A DNA stretch of 64,000 nt from Sphingopyxis sp. MSC1_008 (GTDB lineage Bacteria; Pseudomonadota; Alphaproteobacteria; Sphingomonadales; Sphingomonadaceae). The position numbers and the translations under genes were made by a program. The notes below the pieces were generated by a model. It saw only the letters and a list, made by a program, of their open reading frames with translations. It was not told the DNA's origin and did not search any database. Shown here in pieces: positions 55,023-64,000 of this stretch. Each line of letters opens with the position of its first letter. The first letter of the stretch is position 1. The stretch is from the NCBI RefSeq assembly GCF_023197165.1, contig NZ_JALPRD010000009.1:62001-126000 (forward strand). The letters run 5' to 3'.

Positions 55023-57785
55023 CTAGCGCGTCGGCGGTTCGGCCGCGGCCTGGCCCATCGCCCCCTGTAGCCAGGCTGGGGAGGTCTCGCCCCATTTCCG
55101 GAGCAAAGCGGAGACGCGATCGGCGCTGATCGCCCGGCTGAAAAGATAGCCTTGCGCTATATCGCAGCCAAGACTGCGCAATTGGGCAAGTTGATTATCG
55201 TTCTCAACGCCCTCGGCAACTGTGACGATATTCATGCGATGCGCGATATCGATCACGCCATGCACGATCGCGAAATCGGCGCTGTCGGTGCTATCCAGTC
55301 GCGAGATGAACGATCGGTCGATCTTGAGGACGTCGACCGGAAATTGCTGCAAGTGCGTCAGTGACGCGTAGCCAGTTCCAAAATCGTCGAGCGCAACCGA
55401 TACGCCTTCGGCCACCAACGTCCGCAAAGCCCGCTCAACATTGAGCGCGAGATGGTCGACGAAGACGCTTTCCGTCACCTCAAGTTCGAGCAACGTCGGT
55501 GGAACGCCGGCCCGCTGAAACTTTCCGAGGATACGGTCAGCGAAATCGTCTCGTCGGAAGTCCGCAAGCGATCCATTGACTGCGATGCGGCCGAACGGGA
55601 CACCCTTCTCGTTAAATTCCACGACATCCGCCAGTACGCGGTCGATCATCCGGTCCGTCAATTCGCTCGCGAGCAGGCTATCGTCAAACGCAGCCTGGAT
55701 GGTGTCGGGCGGCTGAAGGCCGCGACGATGATGATGCCAACGCAGCAACGCTTCGAACCCGACTATTTCCCCGCTGCGCAGATCGACCTTCGCTTGATAG
55801 AAAGGGATGATCCGATCGTCGCCCAGAGCCTCGCGCGCTTCGCGCAGCATGGCCTTTCGGCTCTCTGCGGCCTCGCGCATTTCGGAATGAAACTCGCGTA
55901 TGACCCCTGCCCCCTCGGCCTTTGCCGCGTAGAGAGCGAGGTCTGCGCTCTTGAGAATTTCTTCTGCATTGCGTCCGTCGTCCGGCCACATCGCTGCGCC
56001 AGCGCTAATACTGACGTTGATGACGCTCTCGTCGATCGTCAGCGTATCGGCGACGCCCTCAAGGATTGCGACCACGTTCAATTCCCGCGCGTTTTCAGGC
56101 TTCAGGCCCGGTACGATCACCGCAAATTCATCGCCGCCGAGCCGGGCCACTGTCGCCTCGGGGGGAAGGTTCGTCTGCAGGCGGCGCGCAATCGTTCGAA
56201 GTAGTTCGTCTCCCGCCGAATGTCCCATGCTGTCATTGAGGAGTTTGAAACCATCGACGTCGATGACAATGACACAAACGTTTGAAGAGTCCGAGATCGC
56301 AGCCGTCAGCGAATCTTCCAGCCCTTCGGCGAAGAACTTCCGGTTGGGTAGACCGGTCAGCGGATCGTGATTGGCAGCCCACCGCAATTCCTCTTCTGCG
56401 CGGCGAGCGGCGGTGACGTCGAGAAGCGCGCCGATCGAGCGCACGGCCCCCCCGTCGCCATCGCGAACGACATGGCCTCGGGAGTAAAGGTTGATATACT
56501 CGCCGCGCGCGGTGCGGAACCGATATTCATGGTCCCAACTGTCTTGGCGATTGCCCAGTACCCTGTCGAATGTCGTCTCTACCGCAGGCAGATCTTCGGG
56601 GTGAATCCGCTCCTTCCACCAGCTGACCGTTGTTCCGTTTGACGCTTCGGGATAGCCGAGCCCCTCTACCGCGCCATTTCCCCATTCGATCCGGTCGCTC
56701 TCGTGCGACCAGTCCCAGATCACGTCATTCGTAGCGTGGGACGCCAGGCGGTAACGCTCCTCGCTTTCACGAAGGGCCAGTTCCGCGGCCACTTGATCGT
56801 GAATATCTTCCAGTGTGCCGTACCAGCTCACGATCCGCCCGTCCGTGCCGCGACGCGGATTGGCCCGAGCGCGGCACCACCGGTAACTCCCATCCGAATT
56901 GCGAACTCTGTACCGGATGTCGGCAACCGCATTGTCGATGGATGTCAGGGCTTCATCCCAGTGCGCGATGACGCTTGGCAAGTCCTCGGGATGAAGAGAG
57001 TCCATCCAGCCGCGGCCGAGCGCGTCCGCAGCGGGCACCCCTGTGAGGTCCGTCCATCGGGGGCCGACTTCGACGATTTGGCCTTCCGCGTCGCTGATCC
57101 AGGGAATCTGGGGATTGAGTTCGACGGAATAACGATAATGTTCCTCGCTACGCTGCAAGGCCTCGATCAGCCCCGCCATCTCCGAACGCGAGCGTAGCGA
57201 TTCGAATACCGCCGACCGGGTCGTCGCGATCGTCCGCAGAATGACGGCGGCGCCGAGCAGGAATGTGAGGCCCATTCCTGTGAAGTACCAATCGTGCGAG
57301 ACGAGGAGACCAATCGTGACTGGCATCGCACCGAACAGAAGGACGAGCCGGGCGGCCGCGGGGAGCGCCTGCAAGCAGTAGCAGCAGCTGATCGAGCCAA
57401 CAAAAATGAACAGAGCGATGGCGGTTGTATGAAAAGGATCGGCCGCGAGGAAAAGATATAGGCCCCAACCACCGAACAGAAGACTGAACGCCCCCGCCCG
57501 AAAAATTGTACCGCGAAGATATCGGCGAATATGATCGTCCGTCGCTTCAACGCGCCGTCGCATACACCACGCCGCTCCGCGGACAGCGATGATCAGCGTC
57601 AGTGCGAGCGGTGCGACGAAGCTGACTGCCCAAGATCCGCCGTCTGCAGTAACGAGCGCGAGAAAAAGAACATTCAGGAACATCAGCGCGTACATGAGCG
57701 GGACCTGCCGCGCCAGGCTCGCATACTGCTCACGCAACACGGCTTCAGATGGTACCGACAGATTACCGCTGGCGCTGAAGGCCAT
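55023..57785 (-). CDS. PAS-GGDEF-EAL cyclic-di-GMP enzyme with membrane sensor
   Basis: 920 aa. Membrane region at about 30-190 (six helices), two PAS/PAC domains (about 215-350 and 355-475, EERYRLASHATNDVIWDWSH), GGDEF domain with intact LGGDEFAV (no RxxD site), and EAL domain with FEALLRW, LDDFGTGYASL and VAEGVEN. Both enzyme sites look intact, so it could make or degrade c-di-GMP. Sensory input unknown. Transcribed alone. Confidence 0.95.
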   Translation of the reverse strand: MAFSASGNLSVPSEAVLREQYASLARQVPLMYALMFLNVLFLALVTADGGSWAVSFVAPLALTLIIAVRGAAWCMRRRVEATDDHIRRYLRGTIFRAGAFSLLFGGWGLYLFLAADPFHTTAIALFIFVGSISCCYCLQALPAAARLVLLFGAMPVTIGLLVSHDWYFTGMGLTFLLGAAVILRTIATTRSAVFESLRSRSEMAGLIEALQRSEEHYRYSVELNPQIPWISDAEGQIVEVGPRWTDLTGVPAADALGRGWMDSLHPEDLPSVIAHWDEALTSIDNAVADIRYRVRNSDGSYRWCRARANPRRGTDGRIVSWYGTLEDIHDQVAAELALRESEERYRLASHATNDVIWDWSHESDRIEWGNGAVEGLGYPEASNGTTVSWWKERIHPEDLPAVETTFDRVLGNRQDSWDHEYRFRTARGEYINLYSRGHVVRDGDGGAVRSIGALLDVTAARRAEEELRWAANHDPLTGLPNRKFFAEGLEDSLTAAISDSSNVCVIVIDVDGFKLLNDSMGHSAGDELLRTIARRLQTNLPPEATVARLGGDEFAVIVPGLKPENARELNVVAILEGVADTLTIDESVINVSISAGAAMWPDDGRNAEEILKSADLALYAAKAEGAGVIREFHSEMREAAESRKAMLREAREALGDDRIIPFYQAKVDLRSGEIVGFEALLRWHHHRRGLQPPDTIQAAFDDSLLASELTDRMIDRVLADVVEFNEKGVPFGRIAVNGSLADFRRDDFADRILGKFQRAGVPPTLLELEVTESVFVDHLALNVERALRTLVAEGVSVALDDFGTGYASLTHLQQFPVDVLKIDRSFISRLDSTDSADFAIVHGVIDIAHRMNIVTVAEGVENDNQLAQLRSLGCDIAQGYLFSRAISADRVSALLRKWGETSPAWLQGAMGQAAAEPPTR

Positions 57786-58431
57786 TTTAAAAGCCGTCCT
57801 TCAAATAGTGATCGGAACCGTATCGCTCGACCGATTAACGAAGCGTTTAGCAGCCCGTTGCACCGGGTACCCACCTGTTTGCGGATTTTTTGTCGCTCAA
57901 CTTGCAGTGCGGAAAATGTCTTGTGGGGTCGGTTCCGCGGCGCCCCCCTCCCCGCCCGGAATCCTGCAAACCCTCTCACGCGCTGTTTGTTATAATGCGT
58001 TAAACGATTGCACATCACGATCGATAGATGTTGCCGATAAGAGGCGACCCGATAAAACGATGCAAGGGGAAGCGCGCGCCAACCGAAGAAGGCTCCCGCG
58101 AGTTTGGCTTTGCCGAGCCGCCGAGCCCGATCGTTGCGTCGTTTCCCTCACCCTCCTGCCGATCGTGCGGCCCCTCGGCGCACCACCGTTTGCCCTGACA
58201 ACACCACCTCGGCTTCGAGGGCTTGTAGCGGCCGGCGGCCAGATAGCTCAATTCGCGTCCGAGGCGAAAGGCCCGAGTATTGCCAAAAGGCAGCCGAATT
58301 TGATGCCACGCGCCGGAGCCGGACGGAAGTTGGGCCGCGCCTGGCAAGGAGCCCGGGCGATGCCGGCAACTACGGCGTCGCGAACCGTTTATCGACAAGC
58401 CTGTAAACGGACTAACCAGCGAGGACGGCGG
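57786..58431. other. Intergenic stretch, no gene supported
   Basis: The topoisomerase frame is open back through here to 57589, but without a good start and with shadow-like composition. Holds the promoters of the GGDEF-EAL and topoisomerase genes. No RNA gene or repeat recognised. Confidence 0.5.
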
Positions 58432-59580
58432 ATGAGGCCAAAAGCAATCATGACGGCGGAAAAATCACGCCCAGAACATGAAAAACTCGGTTCGATCGTC
58501 GACCGTCAAGATGCCGCGGCCAGTGCGGGCCTCCAATATGTAAATGACGGCGCGCCAGGTTACACGCGCCGGAAATATGGCAAAGGCTTTCGCTATCTCG
58601 ATGCCGACGGAAAGCCGGTAAAGGACGAGGCGACGCTGAAGCGCATCGCCTCGCTCGCGATCCCGCCAGCCTACACCGACGTCTGGATCTGTGCCGACCC
58701 TAACGGCCACATCCAGGCGACCGGCCGCGATGCCAAAGGGCGAAAACAATATCGTTACCACATCCGCTTCCGGGAAATCCGCGACAGCACCAAATATGAG
58801 CATATGCTGGAGTTTGCCGAAGCCCTTCCGGCTATTCGCGCAGCGATCGACACCCATCTGCGGCTTCGCGGCCTTCCGCGCGAAAAGGTACTGGCGACGA
58901 TTGTCCGGCTGCTTGAAACAACCATGATACGGGTTGGCAACCCCGATTATGCCGTCAAAAACAGGAGTTATGGCCTCACCACGCTCAAAGATCGCCATGT
59001 TGCAATCGAAGGTGACGCCTTACGTTTCGACTTTCAGGGCAAGAGCGGAAAGCGATGGCGGCTGAGTGTTCGCGACAGGCGAATCGCAAAGGTCGTCAAG
59101 GCGGCGCAGGAACTCCCTGGCCAGCATTTGTTCCAGTACATCGACGAGGCCGGTAACCGGCGCGAGGTCAGCTCGGGGGATATTAACGCCTATCTCAAAG
59201 AGATTTCCGGCCGCGACATTACAGCGAAGGATTTTCGCACTTGGAGTGGAACCGTCCTCGCGGCGATAGCACTGTCTGAATATGAGCGGGTCGACAATGA
59301 GGCGGCAGCGAAACGCAATATCCGTGCAGCGATCGAAGCGGTTGCTTCGCGGCTCGGAAATACGCCCGCGATCTGCCGCAAATGCTACATTCATCCGGAA
59401 ATCTTCGTCTCTTATCTTTCGGACGCGCTCGCGCTCGAAGCGCATGAGAAGGCTGCGGAAGAACTACGAGAAGGCCTCGAGCATCTTCGCCCCGAGGAAG
59501 CGGTGGTGCTCTCCTTTCTCCATCAGCGTCTAGACAAGTCGCGTAACCGATCGCGCACCAAGGACGCTGGGTCGCGCTGA
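58432..59580 (+). CDS. DNA topoisomerase IB
   Basis: 382 aa from ATG 58432 (GAGGA 6 nt upstream). Poxvirus-type topoisomerase IB: GYTRRKYGKGFRYLDADGKPV at the N-terminus, then the catalytic domain with RVGNPDYAVKNRSYGLTTL, the FRTWSGT motif, and catalytic Tyr319 in RKCYIHPEIF. Relaxes supercoiled DNA through a 3'-phosphotyrosyl intermediate without ATP. Common in stress islands of alphaproteobacteria. Confidence 0.95.
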   Translation: MRPKAIMTAEKSRPEHEKLGSIVDRQDAAASAGLQYVNDGAPGYTRRKYGKGFRYLDADGKPVKDEATLKRIASLAIPPAYTDVWICADPNGHIQATGRDAKGRKQYRYHIRFREIRDSTKYEHMLEFAEALPAIRAAIDTHLRLRGLPREKVLATIVRLLETTMIRVGNPDYAVKNRSYGLTTLKDRHVAIEGDALRFDFQGKSGKRWRLSVRDRRIAKVVKAAQELPGQHLFQYIDEAGNRREVSSGDINAYLKEISGRDITAKDFRTWSGTVLAAIALSEYERVDNEAAAKRNIRAAIEAVASRLGNTPAICRKCYIHPEIFVSYLSDALALEAHEKAAEELREGLEHLRPEEAVVLSFLHQRLDKSRNRSRTKDAGSR

Positions 59581-59737
59581 ACAGGTGGACACGGCGCAGC
59601 GCGGAAATTGGCTGCATCCCTGATCTGCAAGGATCCGCTCTTGCCAGCCTTGTTGGCGTTGAAGCTGGCGGACAAACGCGATCTTATCCGTACCGCCCGA
59701 GCCGAACCGTAGAGCAGCAGGGGGACCTTCGGCGCCA

Positions 59738-61927
59738 TTAGAGAGTGAAACGGCCACTGTCCGTACTGGATTCAAGGCAGGAAGGAACCTCCCGACAGAA
59801 ACGTTCGATAGCGCTAGTCAGGCTTGGCATGATCTGCGCGCGCTCGCTCGTCATTGCAGAGAAAGCTGGCCTCGCAGCGCACCACCCCATGGCCGATGCG
59901 GGGCGACCATCGATCTGCGAGGCAGGCAAATCGAGCCCAGCCGCGAGATCGACGGCAAAAGCCGCCCAAGTTATCGCGCCATCATTCACGAGGTGCCACA
60001 GCCCCTGGGCATTGTCGATCACGAGATCGAGCGTCGCTCCGGCAAGGTCGGGAACATAGGTTGGCGATGTCACGCAGTCCGAAGCGGCCGGAAAGCTGCG
60101 GCCAGCCCTCAGAGCGGACGCGAGATGCACTGCAAAATTGTGCATGTCGAAGGGCGAGAAAAAAGAGGCGGTGCGTATGACGAGAGCCGATGCGCGCCAA
60201 TCAAGCAGGGCAGCATCGGCAAGCGCCTTGCTTCGGCCGTAAGCGCCGAGCGGTGCCGGGACGTCGCTCTCCCGGTAGGGGCGGCCTGCGAGTCCATCGA
60301 ACACCAGATCGCTTGAGAAGCAGCTGTAGTGGATCGCACGGCAAGCGCAGGCTGATGCGAGCGCAAGATTGCCTCCGAAGTTGATCGAGAGGCATGCTTC
60401 TTGATTGTCCTCTGCTTCATCTACGCGCACCCACCCGGTGCAATTGATCACCGCCCACGGTCGCTGCGCATCGAGACAGCGCTCAATCGACGTCGGATCG
60501 CAAAGATTCATCTGCTCGCGCGACGTCACGACATGATGGATGCCCCGCTCGAGGCACGCCGCCGCAAATGCTCGACCGAGCGTGCCCGTCGCGCCGGCGA
60601 TAAGCAGCGGACGCCGGGCCGAGGGACAGCCATCAGCGATCGGCATGGGTTGTTCGCGGTGCCGGCGCCACCAGCCACCGTTAGACAGCACGGGGTGGCC
60701 GAGCCGCTTCCCCTGAGCGAATGCGCGCATCATTGTCGCGAGCGCCGTCTCGCGCGGCGCCGGAGCGCGGATATCGAACACTCCGCTTTCGTAATTTCCG
60801 GACGCACGGGTCAAGAGGCTGTCCCAATCGTGCGCACCCAAAAGGCTCCAGGCCGTTACGGCCTCGATCGCTATGCCTTTCTGGCGGAGCCGGCTCGCGG
60901 TCACCCAGGATTCGTCGAGCCAGCGCATCTGCTCCTCGCGGGTGCAGCCATTATGCACCTCGGTGATCGCTATCGGGATTGCGTATCGGGCCCAGGTCTC
61001 GCGAAGTGCTTCTTCGAGGCCTGGCGAAGATCCGAGCGCGCGCACTGTTTCGACGTCGGCGAGCCGTCCCGCAGGACAGGTCCCAACGACAGTGGGTGGA
61101 TAGCGCTCGATCCGGTGGTCGAGGAAACGGTCGCTTGTGAGATAATGATTGAGCCCGATGAGCCCCGGCGGACACGGGCTTTCGACGAAGCCGGCGAGCC
61201 GGTCAGCGAAGCCCATGCCAGCCAGGCGCTCCCAGAAGGGATGGTTCCGATCTAGCCGACCTGCAAGCAGGTCCCACGTCGCCCAACGCCGGATATTGTC
61301 ATAGTCCGCTTGCACTCGGCGTTCGGTCGTCGCGTCGGTTCGACCAAGATCCTCGGTCTGGATGAGCCGCGCGGTCGGGTTGGCCTTGCGGATCTCGGCC
61401 ATCGACAGACGCACCGCGTCGATCTGATTGAGAAGCGCCCGCCAGAAGAGCGGCTCGTCCCGAAGATGCGGATACCAATGACCGTAGAGCGCGGAAAAGC
61501 GCGCTGTGGTCAGCGGTTCGTTGACCGGCGTCCAGTCATCGACCCACGGAAAATGGGCAGCGGCTGCGGATGCATGCGCCGCCAGCCCTCGAGCGAAATC
61601 GGCGTCGACGAGACTAGTTCCGCGCGGCCCGCTGCCGTGATGGATAAGTCCGATAATCGGCCGGACTCCGAGGTCACGAAGCCGCTGGAGACGCTCGCCA
61701 TGCCATCCCCAAAGGCGCGCCGGATCGTCGCTATGCGCAAAGCTTTCCCAAAGCAGCGGATATCGCAGCGCGGAAATTCCCAGCGACGCAAAGCGGTCGA
61801 GATCACATTCACGTCTTTTGTGGCCGCTCGAACACAGTTGATCGGTAAAGTGATCGCCGATCCGATTGATGGTGCATTCGGCGCCGCCCCAGATGGCCAG
61901 CGGGATAAGAGGTGGAAAGTCCGTCAG
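59738..61927 (-). CDS. Fusion of a GH1-like domain and an RmlD-like sugar-nucleotide reductase domain
   Basis: 729 aa if translation begins at CTG 61927, which has AAGGA 6 nt upstream; no ATG, GTG or TTG occurs before residue 172. Residues about 5-400: family-1-glycosidase-like barrel (IWGGAECTINRIGDHFTDQL, RYPLLWESF, acid/base Glu in TPVNEPLTT, nucleophile Glu in ITEVHNG). Residues about 440-720: Rossmann fold with AGATGTLGRAFAAACLERG and GAYGRSKALAD as in dTDP-4-dehydrorhamnose reductases. Role in polysaccharide modification is inferred. It is divergent from the GT-UGM gene. Confidence 0.85.
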   Translation of the reverse strand: MTDFPPLIPLAIWGGAECTINRIGDHFTDQLCSSGHKRRECDLDRFASLGISALRYPLLWESFAHSDDPARLWGWHGERLQRLRDLGVRPIIGLIHHGSGPRGTSLVDADFARGLAAHASAAAAHFPWVDDWTPVNEPLTTARFSALYGHWYPHLRDEPLFWRALLNQIDAVRLSMAEIRKANPTARLIQTEDLGRTDATTERRVQADYDNIRRWATWDLLAGRLDRNHPFWERLAGMGFADRLAGFVESPCPPGLIGLNHYLTSDRFLDHRIERYPPTVVGTCPAGRLADVETVRALGSSPGLEEALRETWARYAIPIAITEVHNGCTREEQMRWLDESWVTASRLRQKGIAIEAVTAWSLLGAHDWDSLLTRASGNYESGVFDIRAPAPRETALATMMRAFAQGKRLGHPVLSNGGWWRRHREQPMPIADGCPSARRPLLIAGATGTLGRAFAAACLERGIHHVVTSREQMNLCDPTSIERCLDAQRPWAVINCTGWVRVDEAEDNQEACLSINFGGNLALASACACRAIHYSCFSSDLVFDGLAGRPYRESDVPAPLGAYGRSKALADAALLDWRASALVIRTASFFSPFDMHNFAVHLASALRAGRSFPAASDCVTSPTYVPDLAGATLDLVIDNAQGLWHLVNDGAITWAAFAVDLAAGLDLPASQIDGRPASAMGWCAARPAFSAMTSERAQIMPSLTSAIERFCREVPSCLESSTDSGRFTL

Positions 61928-62035
61928 CGTCTATCCTTCGCTCCGCCCGCGCCGCAGCTGGCGACGGACAAGCAACGCGGGAGCGTTTGGTTGGCCGCAA
62001 CCCTGTCGGAACAAACCTATTGATGTGGGTTAACA

Positions 62036-62055
62036 GGTCCGCTGCGACGCGGACC
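62036..62055. repeat. Inverted repeat in the divergent promoter region
   Basis: GGTCCGC (62036-62042), 6-nt loop, GCGGACC (62049-62055), then TTTC. It lies between the two carbohydrate fusion genes and could be an operator or a weak terminator. Confidence 0.5.
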
Positions 62056-62111
62056 TTTCGGCCCATGAAAGGCGTTCGGTCGAAATATCTGGTTTTTAGC
62101 CGAAAGTAGAA

Positions 62112-64000
62112 ATGATGACGTTGATGTGTTTCTCGCATCTGCGCTGGGACTTCGTGTTTCAGCGTCCGCAGCAGCTCATGTCCCTCTTCGCCGAGCACCA
62201 CCCGGTCAGCTTCTGGGAAGAACCGCAATGGCAACCGGCCGGCACGGTTCCCACCATCACCCCCTATTCACCCTGCGAGAATATTACGGTCATCACGCCC
62301 CGGGTCCCGGAGGAAATGGGCGAAGAAGCACTGAACGCCGCGCTACGCAAAATGCTCGACGATTATCTGGCGGATAAGGGGGAGCCACTCATTCGCTGGT
62401 ATTATACGCCGATGATGCTCCCCTACTCGCGCCATCTGAAGGCTGCATGCACAATCTACGACTGCATGGACGAACTCGCGAATTTTCGGTTTGCGCCGCC
62501 CGATCTCATACCGCTCGAGGGCGAACTGCTCGATTTCGCCGATCTCGTCTTCACCGGCGGATACAGCCTCTACGAGGCCAAAAGGGAGCGTCATCCATCG
62601 GTGCATCCATTCCCATCGAGCGTCGACACGCGGCATTTCGCGCAAGCCCGGGAGAGCGGCGCGGACCCGGCGGACCAGGCTCCCCTGCCCCGTCCGCGCC
62701 TCGGCTATTACGGCGTCATCGACGAGCGCATCGATCTCGATCTGGTCGAAATGCTGGCGGATGCGCGACCGGACTGGCAGATCGTCTTCGTGGGTCCGGT
62801 CGTCAAGATCGACGCTGGCATGCTTCCGCAGCGTCCTAATATCACCTACCTCGGCGGAAAGGATTATGCCGAGCTTCCGGCCTATGCGCGCGGTTGGGAC
62901 GTCGCCCTGATGCCCTTTGCGCTTAACGAGGCGACGCGGTTCATTTCGCCGACGAAGACGCCGGAATATCTTGCCGCAGGCCTGCCGGTCGTCTCGACTC
63001 CGATCACCGACGTCATGCGACATTATGGAGATCTTGCCGCTGTTGAGATTGCTGGCCCCGTCGATGACTTCGTTGCAGCGTGCGAGCGGTCGCTGGCGCG
63101 ATCGAATGAGCCGCCAGGCGCAGCGTGGCGGCAAGAAGCCGACCATATGCTCGCAGGACAGAGCTGGCACGCGGTCGCGGGCGCAATGCTGGCAAAGATC
63201 AGCATCGCGACGCCGCGCCCGCAGCCGTCGTCTGACGCGCATTATGACTATTTAGTCGTGGGCGCCGGTTTTGCCGGCGCGGTCATGGCCGAGCGACTGG
63301 CCGCCGGAAGCGGCAAGCGCGTTCTCGTCATCGACCGCCGCGATCACATTGGCGGAAATGCCTACGACCATTGCGACGAAAGCGGCATTCTCGTTCATCG
63401 ATACGGGCCGCATATCTTTCACACGAACAGTGACGCGATTGTCGAATATCTTTCGCGCTTTACGGATTGGCGTCCCTACGAGCACCGCGTGTTGGCGGAT
63501 GTCGACGGCAAACTTGTACCGATGCCGATCAACCGCAATACCCTCAATTCCCTGTACAACCTCGATTTGCAAACCGAGGAGGAGGCCGGAGCCTTCCTCG
63601 CGAGCCGTGCGGAGCCGGTGGATCCGGTCCTAACATCCGCCGATATGGTCATTTCGAAGGTCGGCACCGCGCTCTACCAGACATTTTTCCGCGGTTATAC
63701 GCGCAAGCAGTGGGGAATGGACCCTACCGAGCTCGACAAGTCCGTCACCGCACGCGTTCCAACGCGCACCAACACCGACGACCGATATTTCACAGACAAT
63801 TTTCAGGCGATGCCGGCCAAGGGCTATACCGCAATTTTTGAGGCCATGCTCGACCACCCGCTAATCGACGTCAAACTGGGAATATCTTTCGACGAAATCC
63901 GAAAGCGGATCACCTATGACCGGCTCATCTACACTGGGCCCGTTGATGAATATTTCGGATATCGGCTTGGCAAATTGCCATATCGCTCGCTTCGCTTCGA
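62112..64000 (+). CDS. Glycosyltransferase fused to UDP-galactopyranose mutase (3' truncated)
   Basis: At least 629 codons, open to the window end. Residues 1-370: glycosyltransferase family 1-like (FSHLRWDFVFQRPQQLMSLFAE, RLGYYGVIDERIDLDLVEML, IVFVGPVVKID, EATRFISPTKTPEYLAAGLPVVSTP). From residue 378: UDP-galactopyranose mutase with FAD loop DYLVVGAGFAGAVMAERLA, RRDHIGGNAYD, GPHIFHT and KQWG. The mutase makes UDP-galactofuranose, which the transferase domain may use. The two-domain layout implies coupled synthesis and transfer of a galactofuranose-type sugar (inference). ATG 62112 has a weak ribosome site; ATG 62115 and 62124 are alternatives. Confidence 0.93.
   Translation, partial: MMTLMCFSHLRWDFVFQRPQQLMSLFAEHHPVSFWEEPQWQPAGTVPTITPYSPCENITVITPRVPEEMGEEALNAALRKMLDDYLADKGEPLIRWYYTPMMLPYSRHLKAACTIYDCMDELANFRFAPPDLIPLEGELLDFADLVFTGGYSLYEAKRERHPSVHPFPSSVDTRHFAQARESGADPADQAPLPRPRLGYYGVIDERIDLDLVEMLADARPDWQIVFVGPVVKIDAGMLPQRPNITYLGGKDYAELPAYARGWDVALMPFALNEATRFISPTKTPEYLAAGLPVVSTPITDVMRHYGDLAAVEIAGPVDDFVAACERSLARSNEPPGAAWRQEADHMLAGQSWHAVAGAMLAKISIATPRPQPSSDAHYDYLVVGAGFAGAVMAERLAAGSGKRVLVIDRRDHIGGNAYDHCDESGILVHRYGPHIFHTNSDAIVEYLSRFTDWRPYEHRVLADVDGKLVPMPINRNTLNSLYNLDLQTEEEAGAFLASRAEPVDPVLTSADMVISKVGTALYQTFFRGYTRKQWGMDPTELDKSVTARVPTRTNTDDRYFTDNFQAMPAKGYTAIFEAMLDHPLIDVKLGISFDEIRKRITYDRLIYTGPVDEYFGYRLGKLPYRSLRF

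Noticed and set aside
57589-58431. Upstream extension of the topoisomerase frame
   Set aside because: No start with a ribosome site, and it overlaps the GGDEF-EAL gene antisense.

Overview
The window looks like a chromosomal segment of a GC-rich alphaproteobacterium, most likely one of the Sphingomonadales (inference, Sphingopyxis- or Sphingomonas-like). The reasons are the codon use, the CC0125/CC1285-type lipoprotein, the DUF6894 and DUF4142 proteins, and repeated promoters of the EcfG general-stress type (GGAAC-N16-sGTT). I saw no rRNA, tRNA, CRISPR array, phage block or insertion sequence.

Layout. (1) 1-4.8 kb: 3' part of a LytS-type kinase, its LytTR regulator, a repeat-rich exported peptide, a secreted protein and a secreted alpha/beta hydrolase. 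(2) 4.8-8.6 kb: TraR/DksA-type zinc finger protein, small unknowns and a YegS-type lipid kinase. (3) 8.7-13.3 kb: signalling block with a single-domain receiver, a PAS hybrid histidine kinase overlapping a double-domain KaiC ATPase gene, and a second receiver; a third related receiver lies at 31.3 kb. (4) 13.4-23 kb: stress and repair genes (GFA protein, DUF1328, OmpA-like lipoprotein, CinA-type amidase, hemerythrin, Ku, KTSC protein, GNAT fusion, DUF4142 lipoprotein, NDH-2-like oxidoreductase, aldose epimerase). (5) 23-27.7 kb: groES-groEL, CheB-type methylesterase, HU. (6) 28-37.5 kb: DUF72, HAD nucleotidase, receiver, lipoprotein, GFA, BrkB, diguanylate cyclase, BON and CBS proteins. (7) 37.5-41.9 kb: ahpC-ahpF, hsp20, Ca2+/H+ antiporter. 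(8) 42-49.6 kb: Crp/Fnr regulator, DUF4142, DUF2243, a zinc alcohol dehydrogenase operon, and Mn-catalase overlapping a ZIP transporter. (9) 49.7-59.6 kb: NAD-epimerase/DUF2269 pair, lactonases, GGDEF-EAL protein, topoisomerase IB. (10) 59.7-64 kb: two divergent carbohydrate fusion genes, one GH1-like plus RmlD-like, the other glycosyltransferase plus UDP-galactopyranose mutase (cut by the window end).

The genes fit a stationary-phase and oxidative-stress island. EcfG-like boxes stand before several genes, and RpoH-like boxes (CTTGAA...) before groES and hsp20. Detoxification (AhpCF, Mn-catalase, aldehyde/alcohol dehydrogenase, hemerythrin), DNA repair (Ku), chaperones and signalling (KaiC, receivers, c-di-GMP enzymes) cluster together. 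Several small genes carry single-base lesions (DUF465, BON, a lipoprotein, a crp-coupled gene, a CtaG remnant). This points to either sequence errors or real decay.
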